Source: Pseudomonadota bacterium
GTDB taxonomy: Bacteria; Pseudomonadota; Alphaproteobacteria; Rhizobiales; Devosiaceae
Reading direction: 5' to 3'
DNA: 29,473 bases
Assembly (NCBI GenBank): GCA_023436745.1
Contig: JAEZHZ010000272.1
Location: forward strand, 1-29,473
Shown: piece by piece, positions 1-7,091 of the stretch
How positions within the stretch are numbered: the stretch's first letter is position 1
How the letters are laid out: each line of letters begins with the position of its first letter
Program-made: the position numbers and the translations under genes
The notes under the pieces: generated by a model
Database searches by the model: none
What the model was told of the DNA's origin: nothing
Seen by the model: the letters and a program-made list of their open reading frames with translations, nothing else

Positions 1-286
1 CGGGGCGCCGGTTTTTGGATACGCACGCCGGCCTGATCCGGCGGGACCCACGCAGGACAGCGACGTCCCCGTGCCCGGCTCCTTCCGCCACTGTTCGCTG
101 CAGGCCGCCCCGTGCGGAAGAGATGGCGAGAGTATGCACGCGGTGGAGGGGGCGAGAATAAGGGGGATAGATTTGCTTCGGACGGGAGCACCCCCACCTT
201 ACCTCCCCCTGAAGGGGGAGGACGAGGGGAGATTGGGGGGCGAACTGCTCGCGCAGCGAGGCCCCGGTATCCGCCTCGACCTGTGG
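1..286. other. Left edge, no supported gene
   Basis: I see no gene I can support here. Short open frames run in from the left edge; one on the plus strand stops at 34-36 and another at 158-160. None has recognisable protein content. The minus strand is stop-free up to about position 198, as expected by chance in GC-rich DNA, and has no ATG. The only clear structure is the GC-rich palindrome at 202-221, listed separately. Confidence 0.4.
202..221. repeat. GC-rich palindrome, 9-bp stem
   Basis: CCTCCCCCT and AGGGGGAGG form a perfect 9-bp inverted repeat around a 2-base centre (GA). Further C-rich sequence lies to the left (190-195) and G-rich sequence to the right (224-240), so a longer imperfect hairpin is possible. 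It lies about 66 bp past the stop codon of the minus-strand citrate-synthase-like gene and could act as its terminator, although no T-run follows. Its form also resembles dispersed intergenic palindromes that occur in many alphaproteobacterial genomes. Copy number cannot be judged from one window. Confidence 0.5.
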
Positions 287-1402
287 CTAGCCGACATACC
301 TTGCTCTTGGCCGGATCAGCTCGCCGCCCTCGATCTGTTCCAGCGAGTGTGCCAGCCAGCCGACCGTCCGACCGAGGGCAAACAGCACGAGCGGCGCTTC
401 GGGCGGCAGGGCTTCCGACAGGGTCAGCACGGCCAGGGCGAAGTCGATATTCGGTATGCGGCCGGTTACCCGTTCCGCCACTTCGGCAAGCTCGCGGCAC
501 ACCTCGGGCACATCGAGATGCGAGATCAGCTCGGCAGCCCTCACATCGCCCTCGGGGTAGAGGGGATGCCCGAGGGCGGGAATGGGAGCGCCCTGCCCCA
601 GATGCCGCAGGACCGCCGCCTCCGGTCCGACACGATCCGCTTCTCCCATGAGGCTGAGGGCCGCCATGGCCGCGGTGCCGTGCAGCGGCCCCGTCAGCGC
701 CGACAGGCCACTCAGCACGCACGCAGCGAGAGAGGCTCCGGTGGAGGCGGTGACCCGTGCGGCAAAGGTCGAGGCGTTGAGTTCGTGGTCTGCCAGCAGC
801 ACCAGGGCGCGCCGCAACCGGTCCGCAGCCTGTGGACGCTGCCAGCGCGCCGCAAGGCGCAGGTGGAGCGGTGTACCGGCAGGACCAGGGCCCGCCAGCG
901 CCCCGCCTACGTCCGCCATGATCTCCGCCGCTTCGGCCCGCAACACTGCCGGAGTTCGCCCCACCGTGGGTAGATCGGACGCCGCGCGGTGGGCAAGCAG
1001 GACAAAAGCCTCCTCAACCCCGCCCGCGATTCCGCGGCTGTCCGGCAGCGGCTGCGGGCCGCCCCACAATAGCCCAGCCGTCTCCTCAAGCGTCGCATGG
1101 CGGGACAATTCGGCAGCATCCTCGCCCCGGTACAGCAGACGTCCATCCCTGATGGTGGAGATGGCCGTATCCAGAACGGGCTCTCCCCAGCGGATCGCCT
1201 CCGTGGCGATGGCGGCCTGTTTCCGCCGGCCGGCGCCCCGCTGTGCCAGCCGCCTCACATCGTCGGCGCGATAGAGGCTGCGCCGGGAGTCCGCCGGATC
1301 GGGCTTCGCCTTGATGCGGCCGCGGCTGACATTGGCATAGAGGGTCTGCGGCTGGGTTCCGAGTACCTCAAGAGCCTGCGGCGCGGTGAGCCAGTCGGGC
1401 AT
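287..1402 (-). CDS. Citrate synthase family protein with N-terminal helix-turn-helix domain
   Basis: A 371-residue protein. Residues 1-55 look like a MerR/excisionase-type winged helix (TAPQALEVLGTQPQTLYANV, then a basic strand and RADDVRRL). Residues 65-371 are a citrate-synthase fold. Counterparts of the E. coli GltA active-site residues are visible: H206 (ADHELNAST), H241 (GPLHGTA), H279 and R288 (GHPLYPEGDVRA), D320 (NIDF), R345 (GRTVGW) and an Arg in RPRARY near 364-366. The usual GHRVY is GHPLY here. The start at 1402 is chosen because the HTH begins there; an in-frame ATG at 1438 would add 12 residues and run into the partner gene's leader. Such HTH-citrate synthase fusions are known as a family in Proteobacteria. 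Whether this one makes citrate, makes 2-methylcitrate or is mainly regulatory is not known. It is divergent from a second citrate-synthase-like gene 80 bp away. Confidence 0.88.
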   Translation of the reverse strand: MPDWLTAPQALEVLGTQPQTLYANVSRGRIKAKPDPADSRRSLYRADDVRRLAQRGAGRRKQAAIATEAIRWGEPVLDTAISTIRDGRLLYRGEDAAELSRHATLEETAGLLWGGPQPLPDSRGIAGGVEEAFVLLAHRAASDLPTVGRTPAVLRAEAAEIMADVGGALAGPGPAGTPLHLRLAARWQRPQAADRLRRALVLLADHELNASTFAARVTASTGASLAACVLSGLSALTGPLHGTAAMAALSLMGEADRVGPEAAVLRHLGQGAPIPALGHPLYPEGDVRAAELISHLDVPEVCRELAEVAERVTGRIPNIDFALAVLTLSEALPPEAPLVLFALGRTVGWLAHSLEQIEGGELIRPRARYVG

Positions 1403-1482
1403 TACATTGATCCAATCAATCAAGATTGACGTCAACATACTCTGCCCTACCCTCTGACGAAACGGAAGCGCAGGAGGTTGTG
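1403..1482. promoter_or_regulatory. Divergent control region with TTGAT/ATCAA repeats
   Basis: The 80-bp gap between the two divergent citrate-synthase-like genes holds several matching half-sites. TTGAT (1407-1411) faces ATCAA (1415-1419) across 3 bp, a second ATCAA lies at 1419-1423, and TTGACGTCAA at 1426-1435 is a perfect 10-bp palindrome. This cluster is the natural place for a dimeric regulator to bind, and the HTH domain of the minus-strand gene product is an obvious candidate. The repeats are seen directly; the binding is inference. Confidence 0.5.
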
Positions 1483-2559
1483 ATGAATTCCGGTCTTGAT
1501 GATGTGGTCGCTGCCGAAACTGTGCTGTCGGACGTTGACGGAGCCCGCGGCCGGCTCGTGATCCGTGGCGTCCCCCTGGACACGCTGGTGGCCTCGGCGC
1601 GCTTTGAGAGCGCCGTCGAACTGATGTTCGATGGCCTTCTCGAGCCGACGGACTGGGCAGAAGCTATCGGCAGGGCTCGGGCAGATGTCTACCCACTGCT
1701 GCGAGATGCAGGCACGCTGGTCGAGCTGCCGCCGACCGACGCGGTGCGAGCTCTTATCGCGCGACTTCCCGACACCACAGAAGCGGACGCCGCCGCCACG
1801 CTGATTGGCGCGCACGCCGTGTTCACCGCCGGCATGTTGCGCCTGAGCCGGGGGCAAATGCCGATCGCTCCCGAGCCCTCGCTACCGCACGCGGCCGACT
1901 TCCTGCGCATGAGCACAGCAGCCATCCCGGCAGAGCAGCAGGTCGCCGCGCTGGACCGCTACCTGGTGACGGTCATCGATCACGGGCTCAATGCCTCGAC
2001 ATTTGTCGCGCGGATTGTCGCCTCCACGCAGGCCGGCCTCACCTCCTCCGCGCTCGCGGCATTCGGCGCCCTCAAGGGGCCGCTGCATGGCGGCGCGCCC
2101 GGACCAGTGCTGGACATGCTGGATGCGATCGGCGCGCCTGCTAACGCCTACCCGTGGCTTGAGGCCGCCCTTAACCGCGGCGAGCGCCTGATGGGTTTCG
2201 GTCACCGCATCTACCGCGTCCGCGACCCGCGGGCCGACGCCCTGAAGGGCGCGGTGCGGCTGCTCGCCGCCTCCGGGACGATCGATCCGCAACGGCTGGC
2301 GCTCGCAGAGGCAGTGGAGCAGGCGGCGCTGGACCTGCTGCGCCGCAGGAAACCGGATCGGGCGCTCGACATCAACGTCGAGTTCTACACAGCGCTCCTG
2401 CTTGAAGCGCTTGGCTTTCCGCGCGAAGCCTTCACCTGCGTGTTCGCCTCGGGCCGTGTGGCAGGATGGATTGCCCACGCACGTGAACAGGCACTCACCG
2501 GACGGCTGGTGCGGCCAAGGTCGGTTTATGTCGGGCCGGAGCCGCGGGAGGCAGCTTGA
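1483..2559 (+). CDS. Citrate synthase family protein (catalytic Asp replaced by Glu)
   Basis: A 358-residue citrate-synthase-family protein. Recognisable sites are H167 (DHGLNAST), H202 (GPLHGG), H241 and R250 (GFGHRIYRVRDPRA), R325 (GRVAGW) and Arg in RPRSVY (344-346). The position of the catalytic Asp, normally NVDFYS, reads NVEFYT with Glu at 300. The start at 1483 is supported by AGGAGG at 1472-1477, so the longer frame opening at 1426 is unlikely. The protein is shorter than GltA (about 430 residues) and lacks the N-terminal beta domain of hexameric enzymes. Together with its HTH-bearing divergent neighbour it forms a pair; a heteromer or a regulator/enzyme pairing is possible. The exact substrate (oxaloacetate with acetyl-, propionyl- or another acyl-CoA) is unknown. 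Confidence 0.88.
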   Translation: MNSGLDDVVAAETVLSDVDGARGRLVIRGVPLDTLVASARFESAVELMFDGLLEPTDWAEAIGRARADVYPLLRDAGTLVELPPTDAVRALIARLPDTTEADAAATLIGAHAVFTAGMLRLSRGQMPIAPEPSLPHAADFLRMSTAAIPAEQQVAALDRYLVTVIDHGLNASTFVARIVASTQAGLTSSALAAFGALKGPLHGGAPGPVLDMLDAIGAPANAYPWLEAALNRGERLMGFGHRIYRVRDPRADALKGAVRLLAASGTIDPQRLALAEAVEQAALDLLRRRKPDRALDINVEFYTALLLEALGFPREAFTCVFASGRVAGWIAHAREQALTGRLVRPRSVYVGPEPREAA

Positions 2560-2563
2560 TACG

Positions 2564-2597
2564 ATCAAAAAGAAACGCCGGGCTCATGGCCCGGCGC
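2564..2597 (-). terminator. Intrinsic terminator of clpX
   Basis: Read on the minus strand, the 8-bp stem CGCCGGGC (2596-2589 pairing with 2583-2576), with a 5-nt loop, is followed by TTTCTTTTTG. It starts 29 bp after the clpX stop. The same stem could also slow transcription arriving from the plus-strand citrate-synthase gene, but only the minus strand has the T-rich tail. Confidence 0.85.
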
Positions 2598-2624
2598 TTC
2601 TCATTGGTAACCCGTCAGTGACGC

Positions 2625-3902
2625 TCAGGCGCCGGCGGGCATGTCTTCCTTCTTGCGCTCCGAGTAGATGTAGAGCGGACGCACGTCCTTGCCCTTCACC
2701 ACTTCCTCGGAGATCACCACTTCCTCGACGCCCTCGAGCGAAGGCAGGTCGTACATGGTGTCGAGCAGGATGGCTTCCATGATCGAGCGGAGCCCGCGGG
2801 CACCGGTCTTGCGTTCGATGGCCTTCTCCGCGATGGCCTTGAGCGCGTCCTCGTGGAAGGTGAGTTCCACTTCTTCCATCTGGAACAGGCGCGCATACTG
2901 GCGTACCAGCGCGTTCTTTGGCTGGGTCAGGATTTCGATCAGCGCCGGAACGTCGAGATCCTCGAGCGTCGCCAGCACCGGCAGGCGGCCGATGAACTCG
3001 GGGATCAGCCCGAACTTCACCAGGTCTTCCGGGGCCACGTCCTTCAGCACCTCGCCCACGCGACGATCCTGCGGATCCTTGACGGTGGCCGAGAAGCCGA
3101 TGCCCGAGCCTTCGCCTCGCGCCGAGATGATGCGCTCAAGGCCGGCAAAGGCACCGCCACAGATGAACAGGATGTTGGTCGTGTCCACCTGCAGGAATTC
3201 CTGCTGCGGGTGCTTCCGGCCGCCCTGGGGCGGAACGGACGCCACCGTGCCTTCCATGATCTTCAGCAGCGCCTGCTGCACGCCCTCGCCCGACACGTCG
3301 CGGGTGATCGAGGGGTTGTCGGACTTGCGGCTGATCTTGTCGACTTCGTCGATATAGACGATGCCGCGCTGCGCCTTCTCGACGTTGTAGTCGGCAGCCT
3401 GGAGCAGCTTGAGAATGATGTTCTCGACGTCCTCACCGACATAGCCGGCTTCGGTCAGGGTCGTCGCGTCGGCCATGGTGAAGGGCACGTCGATGATGCG
3501 CGCGAGTGTCTGCGCGAGCAGCGTCTTGCCCGAACCGGTGGGGCCGATCAGCAGGATGTTGGACTTGGAGAGCTCCACATCCTGGTTCTTGCTGGCGTGA
3601 TGGAGGCGCTTGTAGTGGTTGTGGACCGCCACGGAGAGCACCTTCTTGGCGCGGGACTGGCCGATCACGTAGTCGTCCAGCACCTTGCAGATCTCGGCAG
3701 GAGTCGGCACGCCTTCGGCCGACTTGACCATCGAGGTCTTGTTCTCTTCGCGGATGATGTCCATGCAGAGCTCGACGCATTCATCGCAGATGAACACGGT
3801 CGGGCCGGCAATCAGCTTGCGAACCTCGTGCTGGGACTTCCCGCAAAACGAGCAGTACAGCGTGTTCTTCGAGGATTCGCCGTTCGTTGTCTCTTTGGAC
3901 AT
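2625..3902 (-). CDS. clpX: ClpX, ATP-dependent protease unfoldase subunit
   Basis: A 425-residue, full-length AAA+ unfoldase that recognises tagged proteins, unfolds them and threads them into ClpP. The N-terminal zinc-binding domain has C17, C20, C39 and C42. Walker A is GPTGSGKT (120-127), the GYVG pore loop is at 153-156 and Walker B ends in D185-E186. The RKH pore-2 motif lies in GGRKHPQQEF, and the ClpP-docking IGF tripeptide follows in GSGIGFSA. The start is supported by GAGGAG about 7 bases before the ATG on the minus strand. It lies downstream of clpP with a 174-bp gap that contains a hairpin, so it may be both co-transcribed and separately expressed. Confidence 0.98.
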   Translation of the reverse strand: MSKETTNGESSKNTLYCSFCGKSQHEVRKLIAGPTVFICDECVELCMDIIREENKTSMVKSAEGVPTPAEICKVLDDYVIGQSRAKKVLSVAVHNHYKRLHHASKNQDVELSKSNILLIGPTGSGKTLLAQTLARIIDVPFTMADATTLTEAGYVGEDVENIILKLLQAADYNVEKAQRGIVYIDEVDKISRKSDNPSITRDVSGEGVQQALLKIMEGTVASVPPQGGRKHPQQEFLQVDTTNILFICGGAFAGLERIISARGEGSGIGFSATVKDPQDRRVGEVLKDVAPEDLVKFGLIPEFIGRLPVLATLEDLDVPALIEILTQPKNALVRQYARLFQMEEVELTFHEDALKAIAEKAIERKTGARGLRSIMEAILLDTMYDLPSLEGVEEVVISEEVVKGKDVRPLYIYSERKKEDMPAGA

Positions 3903-3985
3903 CCTACACTCCTCGGGGACCGGAATGCCCCCTTCTCAAGCGCTGCGCGAAAACCGTAACGCTCGAGGCATAAACAAAGTCTAAG

Positions 3986-4012
3986 CCGGATCGATCCTAA
4001 AGACCGATCCGG
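3986..4012 (-). terminator. Hairpin between clpP and clpX (possible attenuator)
   Basis: CCGGATCG (3986-3993) and CGATCCGG (4005-4012) form a perfect 8-bp stem with an 11-nt loop, about 65 bp after the clpP stop. On the minus strand the tail is CTTAGACTTTG, with only a weak T content. This looks more like a partial terminator or a processing site than a full stop, and it would lower clpX expression relative to clpP. Confidence 0.4.
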
Positions 4013-4076
4013 TGACGTGCAATTGCGCGCGGATCACACTCCACGGCGCATCGGCAATGTGCTTAACGCAGCGCAC

Positions 4077-4706
4077 TCAGACCGGAGTTTCCGGAACGAG
4101 GCGCTTTTCAAGCACCGTATCGATCAGGCCGAAGGTCTTGGCCTCTTCGGGAGAGAGGAACCGGTCGCGCTCGAGTGCGGACTCGATTTCCTCGTAGGTG
4201 CGGCCGGTGTGCTTCTCATAGATCTGGTTAAGACGCCGCTTCAAGCCCTCGACTTCCTTGGCATGAATCAGGATGTCGGTGACCTGACCCTGGTAGCCGC
4301 CGGAAGGCTGGTGGACCATGATGCGCGAGTTCGGCAGCGAGGTCCGCATGTCTTTCTCGCCTGCGGCGAGCAGGAGCGAGCCCATGGACGCAGCCTGCCC
4401 CATCACCATGGTGGCGACGGCCGGGCGGATGAACTGCATGGTGTCGTAGATGGAAAGCCCTGCCGTCACCACGCCGCCGGGCGAGTTGATGTAGAGCGCG
4501 ATTTCCTTCTTCGGGTTCTCCGATTCGAGGAACAGCAGCTGCGCCACGATGAGCGAAGCCATGTTGTCCTCGACCACGCCGGTCACGAAGATGATGCGTT
4601 CGCGAAGCAGCCGGGAATAGATGTCGAAGGCGCGCTCCCCGCGGTTCGACTGCTCGACCACCATCGGTACGAGCGTGTTCATGTAAAGATCGTGCGGATC
4701 CCGCAT
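4077..4706 (-). CDS. clpP: ClpP, ATP-dependent Clp protease proteolytic subunit
   Basis: A 209-residue serine protease that forms the barrel-shaped degradation chamber capped by ClpX or ClpA. The catalytic triad is visible as S107 (GQAASMGS), H132 (MVHQPSGG) and D181 (ALERDRF), aligning with S97, H122 and D171 of mature E. coli ClpP. The N-terminus has the usual short propeptide and the VPMVVEQ segment. The start at 4706 has AAAGGGG six bases upstream; an internal Met at residue 9 is an alternative. It lies upstream of clpX on the same strand. Unlike the common tig-clpP-clpX order, tig is separated from it by about 4 kb. Confidence 0.98.
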   Translation of the reverse strand: MRDPHDLYMNTLVPMVVEQSNRGERAFDIYSRLLRERIIFVTGVVEDNMASLIVAQLLFLESENPKKEIALYINSPGGVVTAGLSIYDTMQFIRPAVATMVMGQAASMGSLLLAAGEKDMRTSLPNSRIMVHQPSGGYQGQVTDILIHAKEVEGLKRRLNQIYEKHTGRTYEEIESALERDRFLSPEEAKTFGLIDTVLEKRLVPETPV

Positions 4707-4807
4707 ATGAGCCCCTTTGCTCTGCCCGCGTCGCGCTTGGGCGAGCCTGTCGGTTGAACACGTCCAGATGCCGTTACCGTGTGCCGGATCGTGTCAGGAT
4801 TATTTCG

Positions 4808-4828
4808 AATCGGCGCGACCGGCCGATT
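4808..4828. repeat. Inverted repeat upstream of clpP
   Basis: AATCGGC (4808-4814) and GCCGATT (4822-4828) are perfect 7-bp inverted arms with a 7-bp centre, in the 226-bp gap between the small unknown gene and clpP. It could be the end of the upstream minus-strand transcript (no T-run follows) or an operator in the clpP promoter region. I could not place a clear -35/-10 pair next to it. Confidence 0.4.
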
Positions 4829-4932
4829 GCAGACGATGCCCGCTTAAGCTGCGGTAAAGGCACAGATAGGCGCCAATAGGGCAGGCTTCAATAGCCGCCC
4901 GCCCCCAAGTGGGCCATACGGTGAACACCGGA

Positions 4933-5160
4933 TCAAGCGAAGCCGATGGCCACGCCCTTCTTCTTGAAGTAGCTCTGCATCAGCTTGCGGCCCTGTCGAT
5001 TGGGCTGGGCGAGCTTTGCCGTTTCGAAGGTGGCTTCCTTCACCCCCTCGCGCGCCATGGCCGCCTTCAGGGCGGCGATATGGAGGTCGAGGTCTTCGTT
5101 GTCGTTGCGGATCGAGGCGTAGATGGTTTCGATGGCCTCGGCCACGGTCGGCTCGCTCAT
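4933..5160 (-). CDS. Small conserved-looking protein, 75 aa, unknown function
   Basis: A 75-residue soluble protein starting MSEPTVAEAIETIYASIR. It is rich in charged and helix-forming residues and ends in a basic segment (SYFKKKGVAIGFA). There is no signal peptide, membrane segment or metal-binding motif. The start is set by GAGGAAG upstream of the ATG at 5160; the longer open frame (to 5289) starts in unlikely sequence. The acid/amide pattern and GC-rich third positions fit a real gene. I do not recognise a family. Its minus-strand neighbours are clpP (226 bp downstream) and a YCII-family gene (156 bp upstream), with no operon-like overlap. Confidence 0.75.
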   Translation of the reverse strand: MSEPTVAEAIETIYASIRNDNEDLDLHIAALKAAMAREGVKEATFETAKLAQPNRQGRKLMQSYFKKKGVAIGFA

Positions 5161-5316
5161 GCTGCTTCCTCGTGTGGTGTTGCCCCTCACTAGCGATTTT
5201 TGCGGGGGGAGCAAGCCGGGTGAGACATCTTCGCCCCGGCCACGGCAGTTCAGCGGGCTTCCGGCAGTCGTTTCTGCCCCCGGGATCACGCCCGAGGGCA
5301 GCCCGGATTGCTGGCG

Positions 5317-5715
5317 CTACCCCGCGACGAACTCGGGGCGCGCCTGCCCGGTCTGGCTGTGGCGATGATCCTCCATCAGCGGCCGGATCTCGAGCCGGGC
5401 ATAGTCCGAGATCGGATCGTCGTCGAACAGGGCCACTGCCGAGGCCATGTCGCTCGCCTCCACCAGCTGGAAACCGCCCAGAACCTCCTTGCTCTCGGCA
5501 AACGGCCCGTCGATGACATCCTTCTTCAGGCGCACGCGGCGGTCGATCACCACCTGCGTCTCCAGCCCCTGCAGGGGCGATGCGATCAGCAGGTTCCCGC
5601 CTGCCCTCAGCTTGTGATCGTGTTCGATGGTGACGTCGTCCACCCGCGTCATCTCTTCCGCGCTGAGGCCGGCGAAGGCGTCGGGTCTGAAATACACCAG
5701 GCACAGGAATTTCAT
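5317..5715 (-). CDS. YCII-related (YciI-like) domain protein
   Basis: A 132-residue protein of the YCII-related, ferredoxin-fold family, starting MKFLCLVYF with the family's characteristic IDGPF at 68-72 followed by AESKEVLGGF. The conserved His-containing region EHDHKLRAGG (31-40) corresponds to the family's putative active-site face. In Actinobacteria and Proteobacteria these proteins are often encoded beside ECF sigma factors; no sigma factor lies here. The start at 5715 is set by AAGGAGA upstream. The biochemical role is unknown. It is divergent from the P450 gene across a 118-bp gap. Confidence 0.88.
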   Translation of the reverse strand: MKFLCLVYFRPDAFAGLSAEEMTRVDDVTIEHDHKLRAGGNLLIASPLQGLETQVVIDRRVRLKKDVIDGPFAESKEVLGGFQLVEASDMASAVALFDDDPISDYARLEIRPLMEDHRHSQTGQARPEFVAG

Positions 5716-5788
5716 GTTCGATCTCCTTGGTTGAACACGCACCCGACGAACCACCGGCGCCGCACTCGACTAAATCTTTGACTTCCTC

Positions 5789-5810
5789 GCCACGGGTCTG
5801 CAACCGTGGC
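5789..5810. promoter_or_regulatory. 7-bp inverted repeat upstream of the P450 gene
   Basis: GCCACGG (5789-5795) and CCGTGGC (5804-5810) are perfect arms with an 8-bp centre. The element sits 24 bp before the P450 start and just after a TTGACT (5778-5783) that would suit a -35 box. It therefore covers the expected -10 position, which fits a repressor operator. A leader hairpin is an alternative. No recognisable -10 box is visible. Confidence 0.4.
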
Positions 5811-5833
5811 CGCAACGACACCAGCGAACGCCC

Positions 5834-7090
5834 ATGGCCGCCATTCTCCAGATAAAGCCCATCACCGACGTCCCCGCCGAACGCCGCGCCAGCGCCAATC
5901 CCCGGGACCCGGACTTCTTCCAGAACCCATACGTCTTCTACGACCGGCTGCACGCCACCAACCCCGCCTTCTTCTGGGATGAGTATGGGCACTGGTGCTT
6001 TGCCGGCTTTAGGGACGTCAGCGCATTGCTGCGCGACAAGCGGTTTGGGCGGGACATCCTGCACGTGGCAACCCGCGAGGAGATCGGACTGCCCGCGCCC
6101 CAGCCGCATACCGCCGCCTTCGACCTCACCGAGAAGTACTCCCTGCTCAATCTCGAGCCGCCGGCCCATACGCGGCTGCGGACTCTGGTCAACCGCGCGT
6201 TCGTTAGCCGCCACGTCGAGCAGCTCCGTCCGCGCATCCAGCGGCTCGCCAACGAGATCATCGACAGCTTCGAGGGAGAGCAGAGCGTCGACCTGATCAA
6301 GGCCTTCGCCGCACCGATCCCTGCCATCGTCATCGCCGAGATGATCGGGCTGCCGGCGGAAATGGCGCCACAGTTGCTCAACTGGTCCAACCGCATGGTG
6401 CAGATGTACATGTTCGGGGTGACCCGCGAGGTTGAGCTGGACGCCAACCAAGCCTCCGCCGACTTCATGGACTACCTGCGCACCGTCATCGCCGAGCGGC
6501 GCCGCCAGCCGCGCGAGGACCTGCTCACGCACATGCTGACCGCCGAGCCCGGTGGCGATCGCCTTAGTGATGACGAGGTGATGTCCACCGCCATCCTGCT
6601 GCTCAACGCCGGGCACGAGGCGACCGTCCACACCACCGGAAACGGCGTGAAGTCGATCCTGGAAAGCGGTATCGATCCGGTTACGCTATTCTCCTCGGAA
6701 GCCCAGACAGAGGCCACTGCCGAGGAGTGCCTGCGCTTCGACGCGCCGCTCCACATGTTTACTCGCTACGCGCTGATGGACCTCGAGTACGAGGGCATTC
6801 CGCTGCGCAAGGGGGACGTCATCGGCCTCATGCTCGGCGCGGCAAATCGGGACCCCAGGCGGTTCGCCGATGCCAACCGCTTCGATCCGTTCCGCACCGA
6901 CGGGGCCAGTGTCAGCTTCGGCGCCGGCATTCACTTCTGCATCGGCGCCCCGCTGGCTCGTATCGAGCTGCAGGTCGCCTTCGCCGAACTGTTCCGCCGC
7001 CTCCCGCGCCTCAGGATCGCCCAGCCTCCCCGCTACGCCAACGGCTACCACTTTCATGGGCTCGAAGCGCTCGTGGTGGAGTGGAGCTGA
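5834..7090 (+). CDS. Cytochrome P450 monooxygenase
   Basis: A 418-residue soluble bacterial class I-type P450. The I-helix acid/alcohol motif is AGHEAT (259-264), the K-helix ExxR is E298 to R301 (EECLR), and the haem-binding loop FGAGIHFCIGAPLARIE carries the thiolate ligand C369. There is no membrane anchor or fused reductase, and no ferredoxin or ferredoxin reductase gene is adjacent, so redox partners must come from elsewhere. The start at 5834 lacks a good Shine-Dalgarno sequence but matches the expected N-terminal length. The gene ends at 7090, one base before the end of the convergent nnr gene. The substrate is unknown; hydrophobic compounds such as terpenoids, fatty acids or aromatics are typical for sphingomonads. 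Confidence 0.93.
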   Translation: MAAILQIKPITDVPAERRASANPRDPDFFQNPYVFYDRLHATNPAFFWDEYGHWCFAGFRDVSALLRDKRFGRDILHVATREEIGLPAPQPHTAAFDLTEKYSLLNLEPPAHTRLRTLVNRAFVSRHVEQLRPRIQRLANEIIDSFEGEQSVDLIKAFAAPIPAIVIAEMIGLPAEMAPQLLNWSNRMVQMYMFGVTREVELDANQASADFMDYLRTVIAERRRQPREDLLTHMLTAEPGGDRLSDDEVMSTAILLLNAGHEATVHTTGNGVKSILESGIDPVTLFSSEAQTEATAEECLRFDAPLHMFTRYALMDLEYEGIPLRKGDVIGLMLGAANRDPRRFADANRFDPFRTDGASVSFGAGIHFCIGAPLARIELQVAFAELFRRLPRLRIAQPPRYANGYHFHGLEALVVEWS

Positions 7091-7091
7091 G

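Noticed and set aside
71..973. Open plus-strand frame across the left edge and the first citrate-synthase-like gene
   Set aside because: Most of it is antisense to a gene with clear active-site motifs, and the upstream part has no recognisable content.
1426..1482. Longer start for the second citrate-synthase-like gene
   Set aside because: The ATG at 1483 has an AGGAGG at the right distance, and the extra residues would be encoded in the divergent control region.
4844..6631. 595-codon minus-strand frame
   Set aside because: It overlaps the P450, YCII and 75-aa genes in other frames and has low-complexity Arg/Gly/Pro composition.
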